DNA of 64,000 nucleotides from Gymnodinialimonas ulvae (GCF_037543845.1 NZ_JBBIFX010000001.1:248001-312000); one strand, 5' to 3'; counted from the stretch's first letter, positions 33,415 through 41,895 are shown. Notes: generated by a model from the sequence alone, not told the origin. A program made the numbers and translations.

Positions 33415-34407
33415 ATGACCCAGACCTACGACCTTGTCGGCATCGGCAATGCGATTGTCGACGTGATCAGCCATGGTGACGACAGCTTCCTCGACAACAT
33501 GGGGATCGAAAAAGGGATCATGCAATTGGTCGAACGCGAGCGCGCCGAGATCCTCTATGGCGCGATGCAGGACCGGGTGCAGACCCCGGGCGGGTCGGTC
33601 GCCAACACGGTCGCGGGCGCGGGGACGCTGGGCCTGAAGACGGCGTTTCTGGGCAAGGTGAAGGACGACGCGCTGGGCCGGTTCTACGCCAGCGGCATGG
33701 TGGACGAGGGCATCGCGTTTCCCAATCCGCCGGTCTCGGGCGATGTGCCGCCGACGTCGCGCTCGATGATTTTCGTCTCGCCCGATGGCGAGCGGTCGAT
33801 GAACACCTACCTCGGCGCGGGCGCGGATTTTGATGAAGACGACGTGGATGTGGCCGTTGCGGGTGCGGCGCGGTTCCTGTTCCTTGAAGGCTACCTCTAC
33901 GACAAGGACGCGGGCAAACGCGCCTTCACCGCCGCCGCGCAGGCCTGCCACAAGGGCGGCGGCAAGGCGGGGATTTCCCTGTCGGATCCGTTCTGCGTCG
34001 ACCGCCACCGCGATGATTTCCGCCGCCTGATCGCGGAAGAGATGGAGATCACCCTGGGCAACGAAGACGAATGGCTGTCGCTATATCAGACCGACGATCT
34101 GGACGCTGCCCTGCGCCAGGCGGCCGAGGTTTGCGAAACGGTCGTCTGCACGCGCTCGGGCGATCCGGTGGTGGCGCTCCACTGCGGCGCGCGGGTCGAG
34201 GTGCCGGTGACCCGCGTGACGCCCGTGGATGCGACCGGGGCGGGCGACCAATTCGCCGCCGGTATGCTTTACGGCATGGCGACGGGCCAGACGATGGAGC
34301 GGGCCGCGCGGATGGGCGTGGCCGCCGCCGCCGAGGTCATCGCCCATGTCGGACCGCGCCCGAAACGCCCGCTCAAGGCGGTGTTCGCGGAAGCGGGCCT
34401 GATCTGA
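33415..34407 (+). CDS. PfkB-family carbohydrate/adenosine kinase
   Basis: 330 residues of the ribokinase/PfkB family. The N-terminal signature has GIGNAIVDVISHGDDSFL, and the GGSVANTVAGAGTLG substrate/anion loop is present. The C-terminal PfkB signature carries the catalytic Asp in DATGAGDQFAAGML. The overall pattern matches the adenosine kinase-like group common in alphaproteobacteria. The precise sugar or nucleoside cannot be proven from the sequence. An adenosine role would place it in AMP salvage beside a cyclic-nucleotide signalling island, but that link is only suggestive. Confidence 0.88.
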   Translation: MTQTYDLVGIGNAIVDVISHGDDSFLDNMGIEKGIMQLVERERAEILYGAMQDRVQTPGGSVANTVAGAGTLGLKTAFLGKVKDDALGRFYASGMVDEGIAFPNPPVSGDVPPTSRSMIFVSPDGERSMNTYLGAGADFDEDDVDVAVAGAARFLFLEGYLYDKDAGKRAFTAAAQACHKGGGKAGISLSDPFCVDRHRDDFRRLIAEEMEITLGNEDEWLSLYQTDDLDAALRQAAEVCETVVCTRSGDPVVALHCGARVEVPVTRVTPVDATGAGDQFAAGMLYGMATGQTMERAARMGVAAAAEVIAHVGPRPKRPLKAVFAEAGLI

Positions 34408-34420
34408 AGGGGCCGCGCGG

Positions 34421-35110
34421 GTGGGGGATGCCTTCGACGGTGTGATGGTCGGCAACGGGTCGTTGGCGCTGTTGCTGATCGGGCTCGTCTTCAAGCTCAC
34501 GGGGTTTGCGGTGCGCGACGAATTGCGCCTGCGTACGCTGGTGGTGTGCGGCTTCATCTGCGACGCGGGCTATTACCTGTTCCGCGCCGATCCGATCGTG
34601 CCTTCGGTGGTCTCCAACATCGCGCTTCTGGGGATCAACGTGGTGCTGATCGCGGCGATCCTGCTGGAGCGCACGACCTGGCGCATGACGCCGGATGACC
34701 GCGAGGTCTTCGGACTGTTTCCGACGCTCACGCCGGGGCAGTTTCGCCGCTTGCGCAAGATGATGGCCCGCGAACAGGCCGCGCCGGGGGCCGTGCTGAC
34801 GCGCGAAGGGGCAGGGGTCGGGGACTTGATGCTGGTCTTCACCTCCGAACTCCACATCGCGAAACAGGGGCAGAGCTTTCCGATCGCGGGCCCCGCGTTT
34901 GTGGGCGAGATCGCGTTTCTCACCGGCCAGACCTCCAGTGCCACGGTCAGCCTGCCCCATGGCGGTACGGTGCTGCGCATGGATGCGGCGGCGCTGAAGC
35001 GGCGCATGGCCCGCTCGCCCGCGCTCAACAATGCGATGGTGGCGCTCTTCGGGCGCGAGCTGGCGCGCAAACTGGCCTATTCGGCGCCCATGGATGCGGC
35101 CGCCCCCTGA
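34421..35110 (+). CDS. membrane-anchored cyclic-nucleotide-binding-like protein (1)
   Basis: 229 residues; GTG 34421 is the likely start, with ATG 34445 possible. Three hydrophobic segments lie in the first ~85 residues (LALLLIGLVFKLTGFAV, VVCGFICDAGYYLF, IALLGINVVLIAAILL). A cNMP-binding-fold domain follows (about 100-225: LFPTLTPGQFRRLRKMM, FVGEIAFLTGQTSSATVSLPHG). The phosphate-binding cassette Arg is not in the usual RSA spot, so nucleotide binding is uncertain; the Glu of GEIAFL is kept. The 3' end overlaps by 34 bases the convergent gene, which has the same architecture. This resembles Popeye-type proteins. Confidence 0.78.
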   Translation: MGDAFDGVMVGNGSLALLLIGLVFKLTGFAVRDELRLRTLVVCGFICDAGYYLFRADPIVPSVVSNIALLGINVVLIAAILLERTTWRMTPDDREVFGLFPTLTPGQFRRLRKMMAREQAAPGAVLTREGAGVGDLMLVFTSELHIAKQGQSFPIAGPAFVGEIAFLTGQTSSATVSLPHGGTVLRMDAAALKRRMARSPALNNAMVALFGRELARKLAYSAPMDAAAP

Positions 35111-35799
35111 TCCGTCCGCCCCTCGGCCTTTGCCCGGTTTGATGCGTCCAGCTTGCGCTGCGCCTCGATCTGCAAGGCGCCCGCCACCGCCAGCGCGAAA
35201 TCGTGATCGGCCTGCAATTCCCGGATAAGGGCCGCACGCGGAAGGCTGAAGATATGCGCCTCTTGCGCGATCTCCACATCCGCCGTCGCCTCCGCGCCGT
35301 GCATGATCGTGACCTCCCCGATCAACGCGCCGGTTCCCAGATGCGTCATCGTTGCCCCATGTGCACTGACCCGCGCCTGCCCGCTGCCGAGATAGATCAA
35401 CTCACGCACCGGCTGGCCCTGCCGCGTCAGGACAGTGCCCGGGCTGACCGTCTGCCACCGCCCCAGCCGCAGCAACTTGCGCGCCAGATGCGGGGGCAGG
35501 GTGGTAAAATGGCGGCCGAGCAGGACCCGCTCGGCCTCGGTGAACCGCGCGCTGCTGCGCTCCCAGGCCATCCGCGCCAGGCCGATGATCGACAGCGTGA
35601 TCCACGACACCTGGATCAGCAGCGAGGACATGTTGAATGCCTCCATCAACGAGAAGAGAACGAAACTGGCCGCCAGCAAGTTGAGGATCGTGTAAACCGG
35701 TGAAGAGCCGCGCAAAAATCCAAGCTGCAACGCGCCGTAGGCGGTCAGGTACAGGATGACCCCCAGCAGGCCAAACGCCGTCCAGATCGTAAGGTCCAT
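35077..35799 (-). CDS. membrane-anchored cyclic-nucleotide-binding-like protein (2)
   Basis: 240 residues from ATG 35799. Three hydrophobic segments in residues ~5-75 (FGLLGVILYLTAYGAL, ILNLLAASFVLFSLMEA, SWITLSIIGLARMAW; CBU_0592-like) precede a cNMP-binding-fold domain (about 90-235: VSPGTVLTRQGQPVRELIYLGSGQ, GTGALIGEVTIMHGAEATADVEI). The cassette has GEVTIM with the Glu and ATADV in place of RSA, so affinity may be lost. It is convergent with a similar gene and divergent from the CHASE2 cyclase (216-base gap), which suggests a shared signalling role. Confidence 0.78.
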   Translation of the reverse strand: MDLTIWTAFGLLGVILYLTAYGALQLGFLRGSSPVYTILNLLAASFVLFSLMEAFNMSSLLIQVSWITLSIIGLARMAWERSSARFTEAERVLLGRHFTTLPPHLARKLLRLGRWQTVSPGTVLTRQGQPVRELIYLGSGQARVSAHGATMTHLGTGALIGEVTIMHGAEATADVEIAQEAHIFSLPRAALIRELQADHDFALAVAGALQIEAQRKLDASNRAKAEGRTDQGAAASMGAE

Positions 35800-36015
35800 G
35801 GCTGCTTGTCCTCTGCAGCGGAAAAGGGGCGCGCGTGCCTCCCGCAATCTCGCGCGCAACACCGCGCCCTGTCAAACGCATAAACGACAGGCGAAGGGTT
35901 TGCGACGACAGGAAAATTCGGCCAATGTCGCGCGACAGACCCGCCCGACCCGGAGACCGCGCGTGCCCCAATCCGACCCGCATATCCCCCTTGCCCTGCG
36001 CGAAAAGGCCGCCCC

Positions 36016-38211
36016 GTGCCGCGGCTGAGCCTGGCGCTGGGTCTGTTGGTGACGCTGGCGATGGTCGTGCTGACGGCGTTTCCGCCGCCGATCCTCGACC
36101 GGGCGCGCGATGCGATCTTTGACGGCTATCAACGCATCCAACCGCGCCCCTATGATGCCGACGCGCCGGTCCATATTGTCGATATCGACGAGGCCGCACT
36201 TGAGGCCTATGGGCAATGGCCCTGGCCGCGTTCCTATCTGGCTGAACTGACGGACAGGCTCTTTGAACATGGGGCGGCGGCGGTGGGGTATGACGTGTTG
36301 TTCCCCGAGCCCGATCGCACCTCCCCCGATCTGATCGTCAATTCCTGGGTGCGGTTCTCCGATCAGGTTCCGCCCGCCTTGCCCGATCTGGGGCTCGAGC
36401 CCCACGACGCGCGCTTTGCCGCCGCCATGCAGCGCGGCGCGGTTGTCCTGTCGCTTGCAGGCGGGCTTGAGGGCGACCCGGCCGAACCGCTTGTGGGCTT
36501 TGCCGTCACCGGCGAGGTGCCCACCACGCTGACCCGCTATCCCGCCGCCATCGGCAACCTGCCGGAACTCACCGCCGCCGCCACCGGTCTTGGCACGATC
36601 AGCCTGGGGCGCAATGCCGATGGCATCACCCGGTCGGTGCCGATGGTGTCGGATTTCGGCGGCGTTCTGGTGCCGTCGTTGTCGGCGGAATTGTTGCGCG
36701 TGGCGCAGGGCGCGGGCGGCCATGTCCTCAAGACCAGCCAGGGCTCGGGCGAGATATCCGGCGGCACCATTGCCGCGACCGCGATGCAGACCGGCGTGCT
36801 CAGCTTCCCGTTGGAGGCCGATGGGCGTTTCCGGATCTATTTCTCCGGCTACCAGCCCGAGCGCGTCACCCCCGTCGCGGCCCTGCTGGAGGCCGATGGC
36901 ATCGACCCGGCGCTGCAGGCGCGGCTTTCGGGGCGCATCGTCCTGGTCGGCTCTTCGGCGCAGGGGCTGTTCGACATCCGCGCCACGCCGCTTGACGGGC
37001 AGATCGCGGGCGTCACGCTCCATGCCGAGATCATCGAGCAGGTCATTGCGCAGCAATTCCTCACCCGGCCCGACTGGATGCGCGGGCTGGAAATCCTTCT
37101 GGTGGCGCTTTCGGGGATGGCGCTGACCGTGTTCAACCGCCTCGAACGCCCGGTCCTCGGGCTTGCGGCGGCGTTTGGCTTTGGCGGCGGGTCGGTGGCG
37201 GGCGGGCTTCTGGCCTTCATGCAGGCGGGCGTGCTGTTCAACCCGCTGATGGTGGTGCTGACGAGCGTGCTTGTGTACCTGCCCGGCACGACCATCGGCT
37301 ATCTTGCCAAGGAACGCGCGCGGCGCTCGATCCGCGAACGCTTCGCCCGCTTCCTGCCGCCGCCGCTCATCGCCGAGATCGAAAAGAACCCCAACGCCGC
37401 CCTGACTCCCGAGGGCGCGGAGCGCGATCTGACCGTGATGTTCGTCGACATGCGCGGCTTTTCCACTGTCTCCGAAGGCATGCCGCCCGACCGCGTTGTG
37501 ACGCTGGTCAACACATTCCTGAGCGCCGTGGCCGAGGCCCTCGTCGATCATGGCGCGACCATCGACAAGTTCATGGGGGACGCCGTGATGGCCTTCTGGA
37601 ACGCCCCGATTTCGCGCGACGATCACGCGGCGGCGGCACTGGGCGCGCTCAGCGCCGTGAACGACGCCGCCGAGCAGGCGAATTTCCACCTCACCGCTCA
37701 GAACCTGCCACGCATCAACCTCGGCGTCGGGCTCAACACCGGGCCCGCGTCGGTGGGGCTGATGGGCTCGCGCGACCGGCTCTCCTACACCTGCATCGGC
37801 GACAGCGTGACGCTGGCCGCGCGGCTCGAAGGTCTGACGCGCATCTATGGCACGCGCAATTGCGTGGGGCCTGCGACCGTCGCGGCCTGCCCCGATCACC
37901 TCATTGCGGTGGGGCTCGACCTGATCGCGGTGAAGGGCTTTGCCAATGCCGTGGAGGTCTCGACCGTGCTGCCGCGGATGAGTGACGGGGCGGAGGCCTT
38001 TGCCGGAGCGATGCAGACCGCCCGCGCGGCCTATGTCGCGCGCGATTGGGCAGGGGCGGAGGCCGGGTTTGCCCGTGTCGCCAAGCTCAACGCGCCGTTC
38101 TGCAACACCGCGCTTTTGGCGCAGCTGTTCCTGGACCGCATCGCGGAGCATCGCAAAACGCCCCCGCCAGCGGACTGGACGGGGGCGTTTTTCGCAACCT
38201 CGAAACGCTAG
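36016..38211 (+). CDS. CHASE2-domain class III adenylate/guanylate cyclase
   Basis: 731 residues from GTG 36016. One N-terminal membrane segment, a large periplasmic CHASE2 domain (about 45-345: VHIVDIDEAALEAYGQWPWPR, GRIVLVGSSAQGLFDIRATPLDG), three membrane segments (about 355-430), then a class III catalytic domain (about 470-650). The metal Asp are both present (FVDMRGFS; FMGDAVMAFW). The purine-selecting Lys is in DKFMGD and Thr is in YTCIGD, a class IIIb pattern favouring cAMP. The transition-state Asn seems to be Thr (SVTLAARLEG). It is divergent from a cyclic-nucleotide-binding-like gene. A terminator hairpin lies inside its last codons. Confidence 0.92.
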   Translation: MPRLSLALGLLVTLAMVVLTAFPPPILDRARDAIFDGYQRIQPRPYDADAPVHIVDIDEAALEAYGQWPWPRSYLAELTDRLFEHGAAAVGYDVLFPEPDRTSPDLIVNSWVRFSDQVPPALPDLGLEPHDARFAAAMQRGAVVLSLAGGLEGDPAEPLVGFAVTGEVPTTLTRYPAAIGNLPELTAAATGLGTISLGRNADGITRSVPMVSDFGGVLVPSLSAELLRVAQGAGGHVLKTSQGSGEISGGTIAATAMQTGVLSFPLEADGRFRIYFSGYQPERVTPVAALLEADGIDPALQARLSGRIVLVGSSAQGLFDIRATPLDGQIAGVTLHAEIIEQVIAQQFLTRPDWMRGLEILLVALSGMALTVFNRLERPVLGLAAAFGFGGGSVAGGLLAFMQAGVLFNPLMVVLTSVLVYLPGTTIGYLAKERARRSIRERFARFLPPPLIAEIEKNPNAALTPEGAERDLTVMFVDMRGFSTVSEGMPPDRVVTLVNTFLSAVAEALVDHGATIDKFMGDAVMAFWNAPISRDDHAAAALGALSAVNDAAEQANFHLTAQNLPRINLGVGLNTGPASVGLMGSRDRLSYTCIGDSVTLAARLEGLTRIYGTRNCVGPATVAACPDHLIAVGLDLIAVKGFANAVEVSTVLPRMSDGAEAFAGAMQTARAAYVARDWAGAEAGFARVAKLNAPFCNTALLAQLFLDRIAEHRKTPPPADWTGAFFATSKR
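38155..38192 (+). terminator. intrinsic terminator inside the cyclase coding end
   Basis: Stem AAAACGCCCCC / GGGGGCGTTTT (38155-38165 and 38181-38191) followed by T and C. It lies before the cyclase stop codon (38209-38211) and encodes the KTPPPADWTGAF stretch. Transcripts ending here would lack a stop codon. Confidence 0.75.
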
Positions 38212-38531
38212 AGCGTTCTGCCTTTGACCTGAGCCATCAGCGATTGGCCGGGCGCGACGCGCATATGCCGCACGGCGCTCGGCCAGAAGCTGTTGGTCAG
38301 GATTTCTGCCGAATGCTTTGGGCTTTTTTTTGAGTATTTTTGAAACAAGGAAGGCCCGTGCGCGCGCCGGGCCTGACGCGAAAGCATTTCGAGGCAGCCC
38401 CCAGACATCGAGGTGTCTCGGAACGCGCGCACCATCGAACCGTCGCGAACCAGCCGTCGCGGGCGGAGCGGTTTGATATGCTGACGCAGATTCAAACCGA
38501 AACGCCTTAGGGGCGGCGGCTCATATCATCC
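38212..38531. other. 320-base gene-free stretch between cyclase and FecR-like gene
   Basis: Convergent intergenic region. It holds GAGTATTTTTGAAACAAGG (38332-38350), identical to the tail of the element at 55171-55189. A hairpin AGGCCCG / CGGGCCT (38352-38374) comes next, and then copy B of the ~130-bp repeat (38381-38512). The first 120 bases (38212-38331) show no gene or clear structure. Short minus-strand frames here look non-coding. Confidence 0.6.
38381..38512. repeat. dispersed ~130-bp repeat, copy B
   Basis: Homologous to copy A at 28486-28627, with a short deletion of about 8 bases near its centre. It keeps the CGGTTTGA / TCAAACCG stem (8 bp, 15-base loop) and the long block GCGCACCATCGAACCGTCGCG. 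Both copies lie in gene ends next to minus-strand genes. Confidence 0.75.
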
Positions 38532-39641
38532 TCAGAAACACCCGGGCGCCGGGTCGAGCGAATTGCACACCAGCGTCGTTATGCTGCCGTCCGAGAAGGT
38601 CGTGGTGGTGGTCGTGATCGTGGCGCCCCCGGTCGAAATCGACGTAACGTCAACCGACGTAACGGTGATACCGCCGCCGCCGCCGCCACCCGTGCCGCCG
38701 CCACCTGTGCCGCCGCCGCCCGTGCCGCCGCCGCCCGTGCCGCCGCCGCCCGTACCGCCGCCGCCCGTACCGCCGCCGCCCGTGCCGCCGCCACCCGTGC
38801 CGCCGCCGCCCGTGCCGCCACCGCCCGTGCCGCCACCGGGCGCGGTGCTCGTGGTGCCGTCGCCGTTCGGGTCGCGTCCGGGCAGGAACTCAATCAAATC
38901 CTCGGCGGTGAAATCATCCTGGAAAATCTGCGGGTCGAATTCCTCGCCCGTGGTCGACACCGGGCCACGGTCCGACGGGTTGGGCGCGTTCACGCCCGAT
39001 CCAAGCCCCGCGCCGCCGCCGCCGCCGCCGCCGGTGCGCGGGACGCCGTCGATCAATTGCAATGTCGCGGCCATGAAATTCGGCGCAACCCGGCCGAGAT
39101 AGCCCTCCTCGGTCAGAACCCCGCCCCGCCGGCTGGTGCAGACCTGCCGCCCCGCCCGGTTGGTCAGGCACAGCCGCTCACCGGCCAGAAAGATCGCGAT
39201 GGTCTGCCCGGCTTCGTGAATGATAAGCGCCGAGGATCCCCGGATGCCGATGGTCGCGGTCGGCGTGGCCACCGTGGCCTCCTGATCGCGGCTCAATGTG
39301 CCACCGATGAAGCGCAGCGCGCCTTCGGTCATCTGCAACCCGATCTGGCCGGTGCCGCCGGGGTTGAACACAAATTCATCGAGCACAATCGTCGTGTTCG
39401 GCGCCAGCGACAGCGTCGTCTGATCCACGAACATCAACTGCCCGCGCCCCGAGGCGGAGGACACGATCCGCTCGTCCTGCACCACGCCGCTGCCAAGCGC
39501 GAGCGCGCGGGTCGCACCGCCCGGCGGGGTGCCGCGCAAGGTCGGCTCCTGGCTGGCGACGGTGCCGATGTTCTGTGCGGCGGCGGGCAGGGCAATGGCC
39601 AGGCTTGCGGCGGCACATAAAAGCAGGGATTTCAACGCCAT
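38532..39641 (-). CDS. secreted FecR-domain protein with a Gly/Thr repeat linker
   Basis: 369 residues from ATG 39641 (an ATG 15 bases upstream is possible). A signal peptide (LLLCAAASLAIALPAAAQ) precedes a FecR-like domain (about 50-150: GSGVVQDERIVSSASGRGQL, LSLAPNTTIVLDEFVFNP, VATPTATIGIRGSSALI). Two Cys (LCLTNRAGRQVCTS) may form a disulfide. A Gly-rich middle ends in ten GGGGT-type repeats (about 268-320). The C-terminus is Thr-rich with two Cys (VCNSLDPAPGCF). The gene follows the TPR/beta-barrel gene by 2 bases, so the pair is one unit. No TonB-receptor or sigma factor is near, which argues against classical FecR signalling. Confidence 0.82.
   Translation of the reverse strand: MALKSLLLCAAASLAIALPAAAQNIGTVASQEPTLRGTPPGGATRALALGSGVVQDERIVSSASGRGQLMFVDQTTLSLAPNTTIVLDEFVFNPGGTGQIGLQMTEGALRFIGGTLSRDQEATVATPTATIGIRGSSALIIHEAGQTIAIFLAGERLCLTNRAGRQVCTSRRGGVLTEEGYLGRVAPNFMAATLQLIDGVPRTGGGGGGGAGLGSGVNAPNPSDRGPVSTTGEEFDPQIFQDDFTAEDLIEFLPGRDPNGDGTTSTAPGGGTGGGGTGGGGTGGGGTGGGGTGGGGTGGGGTGGGGTGGGGTGGGGTGGGGGGGITVTSVDVTSISTGGATITTTTTTFSDGSITTLVCNSLDPAPGCF
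38671..38838. repeat. 15-bp tandem repeat in the FecR-like gene
   Basis: Ten in-frame units of a 15-base motif (plus-strand form CCGCCGCCGCCCGTG with single-base variants), each coding Gly4-Thr. In-frame length changes would alter linker length without breaking the gene. Confidence 0.85.
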
Positions 39642-39643
39642 GA

Positions 39644-40873
39644 TCAGAACTCCCATCCCAATTGGACCGACAGGATGCTTTCCTCGGTTTCGGTGGTCAG
39701 CCCGCCCGTGACGCTGTCTTGCATGACCTGTGCGACGGCGGTTTCCACATAGATATCCTCGAACACGAACGCGCGCAGATAGGCCCCGAACGAGGTCTCG
39801 TCGGTTTCCGTCAGGCTTCCGGCGATGTCGCGGTCGATCTGCTGCAATCCGGCCCATCCGCCCGCGACCCAACTGTTGGGCAGGCTGCTGAAGGCGGGGT
39901 TGAACGCATGCTCCGCGCTCAGGCGCAGGCCGGTTGTGTTGGTCGTCGCGGGGCTCGTGATGTCGACCTCGCGCTGCTCCTCCAGCCACGTTGTGACCCG
40001 GAACCGCGTATCGCGCGAGGGGCGGTAGGTCAGGCCAAGGGCGGCTTCATGGAATTCGAAATCCACGCCTGTCGTCTCGGTTGCCGAGGCCCGCCCGACA
40101 TGCGCATCGGCATAGGCGGTGAAGCGTTCGTTGATCGGGTTCTGGTACGACGCGCCCAACGCCACGGAGGTGTAGCCGATGGACAGCGTCGGGTCGCGGT
40201 CAAGCCATTCGACCTGCAGATACGGCTGCACGCGGGGGCCATAGGCATCGCCCGAGATGCGCAGTTCCGGCCCGGTGCGCAGGCGCGCGCTCTGGCGTGC
40301 GTTGCGGCTGTTATCGTCGGGCTGGTAATTGGTGTAGGCAAACTCCGTGGCCCACATCGTGACATTCGCATCGCCCAGATCGAAGCGGAAGTTCACCGCC
40401 GCATTCAGCAGCGCGCCGGTCTCCTCGCTGTCGCGCGCATAGGCAAGGCCCGCCTGCACCCGACCGCCAAGCTCCGTCCCATCGTTGCGCGACGCGCTTT
40501 CCTGCTGGTAGCGGGTCACGCGCGCGATCTGCTGCGGGGTCAGCGCGCCCGAGGAGAGCGCCACCGACAGGTGATAATCGGCCACCTCGTAGGACCCGAG
40601 GGCGAAATACGCAATCGCCAGCTCGACCCGTGCCGCGGTGTTTTCCGGCTCAAGATCAACCAGCCGCTCCAGCGTCGCCGCCGCAGCCTCGAAATCGCGC
40701 AATTGCACCGATAGCTGCGCATAGCGCTGCATCAGCAGTCGGTTGGAGGGATCTGCCAGCATCTCCTGGAAGGCCGCATCGCGCTCGGCGGCGACGTCTC
40801 CGTCCTGAGCGGTCAGCGGCGTGGTCAGAAGGGCAAACGCGGCCACGGAGGCCAGGATAGGGGCGCGAAACAT
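39644..40873 (-). CDS. outer-membrane TPR plus beta-barrel protein
   Basis: 409 residues from ATG 40873 (MFRAPILASVAAFALLTTPLTAQ signal peptide). The N-terminal ~130 residues have TPR-like helices (AERDAAFQEMLADPSNRLLMQRYAQLS, AAATLERLVDLEPENTAARVELAIAYFALG). The rest (about 150-409) is a run of alternating strands typical of an outer-membrane barrel, ending with an aromatic C-terminal residue (SVQLGWEF), a BAM signal. TPR plus barrel is the plan of Slam-type surface-lipoprotein translocators and similar exporters. It is directly upstream of the FecR-like gene (2-base gap), the natural candidate cargo. That pairing is an inference. Confidence 0.82.
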   Translation of the reverse strand: MFRAPILASVAAFALLTTPLTAQDGDVAAERDAAFQEMLADPSNRLLMQRYAQLSVQLRDFEAAAATLERLVDLEPENTAARVELAIAYFALGSYEVADYHLSVALSSGALTPQQIARVTRYQQESASRNDGTELGGRVQAGLAYARDSEETGALLNAAVNFRFDLGDANVTMWATEFAYTNYQPDDNSRNARQSARLRTGPELRISGDAYGPRVQPYLQVEWLDRDPTLSIGYTSVALGASYQNPINERFTAYADAHVGRASATETTGVDFEFHEAALGLTYRPSRDTRFRVTTWLEEQREVDITSPATTNTTGLRLSAEHAFNPAFSSLPNSWVAGGWAGLQQIDRDIAGSLTETDETSFGAYLRAFVFEDIYVETAVAQVMQDSVTGGLTTETEESILSVQLGWEF

Positions 40874-41076
40874 GACGACGGCCTCAAAATAAGAAAGTCT
40901 TACGAACGTATTAACGGTACGTGGCACACCGCTTTCGTTCAACAAACCTTGGCCGATAGGGTTAATGCGGTAATTTTATTGCGTCTTTGCGGCAACGGTC
41001 GCCATTGCGCGCTTGCGACACCTGTTCCGCCGTCAACCGTCGGGCGCGTCCGTTAATTGCCGCGCATTTACGCGCA

Positions 41077-41895
41077 TCAATCGCCCAGTTTTGCGTGCAC
41101 CTCATCGAGGTCGATCTCGCCGATGGGCATCTTGTTGGACGGGTCGGCAAAATCGTATTTGAACAGCTCAAAATCGCGTTTGTAGATTTCATAGACCAAG
41201 TGCATCGACAGATCATCGAAATAATCCTCCACCGGATGCGCGCGTTTTGGTCCGTGACCTTCGCTTTCATTGAAGCGCGGCACGTCATCCAGCGCGATTG
41301 GGTTGGCATTTTCTGTCGCATTCAGAACGTCTTGCATGCCGTTGTTAAAGTCTTCGGTCCAGAAAATCCGGTCATACCGCCCGCCGTTCACGATGAAGGT
41401 GGAGACATGGCCCGACATCGCCGACCAGTGAATGTCGGGGTCCATTGGGCGCCGCCAGCGGATCGTGTCGCGCGCAAACAGAAGAAACCGCCGGAAACTG
41501 GCGATCTGGTCGAACTCGGCCTTGCCGTCCTCGCCGCCAACCTCGATGCCGTATTTCTGCATCACCAGCGGCACAAGGTTCCCGCGATAGCGCCGCCCAT
41601 TGCGTTGAATGCCGCAGATCTTATCGAAAAACGACGACAGGATCCGGGTGTACGGGTTGCGCACACAGGTAAACGCATAGCTTTTCTGCGCCGTCACATT
41701 GTCGGTGATCAACGGTTGGCTATCCTCGAACGCCCATTTGTGCATGCCGCCCTTGGCATCATGGATGTCGCCGTCGAAAAACGCACCGTTGTCGGTGTAA
41801 TACATGATCTGCCCGATGGTCGAACAGGCGCATTTGGGCACCACGCGGTACACCATGCTTTCGCTTGTCGTCATCCAGGTGCCTGGGAACCCCAT
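41077..41895 (-). CDS. sulfotransferase family protein (carbohydrate type)
   Basis: 272 residues. PAPS-binding motifs are visible: 5'-phosphosulfate loop VVPKCACSTIG (about residues 18-28) and 3'-phosphate region CVRNPYTRILSSFF (about 76-89). This is the carbohydrate (HNK-1-type) sulfotransferase group. It probably transfers sulfate from PAPS to a glycan or exopolysaccharide. It is divergent from a glycosyltransferase gene with 139 bases between, suggesting that both act on the same surface polymer. No membrane anchor is visible, so it acts in the cytoplasm. Confidence 0.85.
   Translation of the reverse strand: MGFPGTWMTTSESMVYRVVPKCACSTIGQIMYYTDNGAFFDGDIHDAKGGMHKWAFEDSQPLITDNVTAQKSYAFTCVRNPYTRILSSFFDKICGIQRNGRRYRGNLVPLVMQKYGIEVGGEDGKAEFDQIASFRRFLLFARDTIRWRRPMDPDIHWSAMSGHVSTFIVNGGRYDRIFWTEDFNNGMQDVLNATENANPIALDDVPRFNESEGHGPKRAHPVEDYFDDLSMHLVYEIYKRDFELFKYDFADPSNKMPIGEIDLDEVHAKLGD

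Noticed and set aside
35872..38151. 759-codon minus-strand frame opposite the cyclase
   Set aside because: His/Arg/Gly-rich shadow; the cyclase has intact catalytic motifs.
38208..38495. 95-codon minus-strand frame between cyclase and FecR-like gene
   Set aside because: It shares a DGSMVR-FRD string with a frame at 28443-28646 only because both lie in the dispersed repeat; it has no ribosome binding site or domain.
38671..38838. Possible CRISPR-like array from the 15-bp tandem repeat
   Set aside because: Units are directly adjacent with no spacers and lie in frame within a coding gene.
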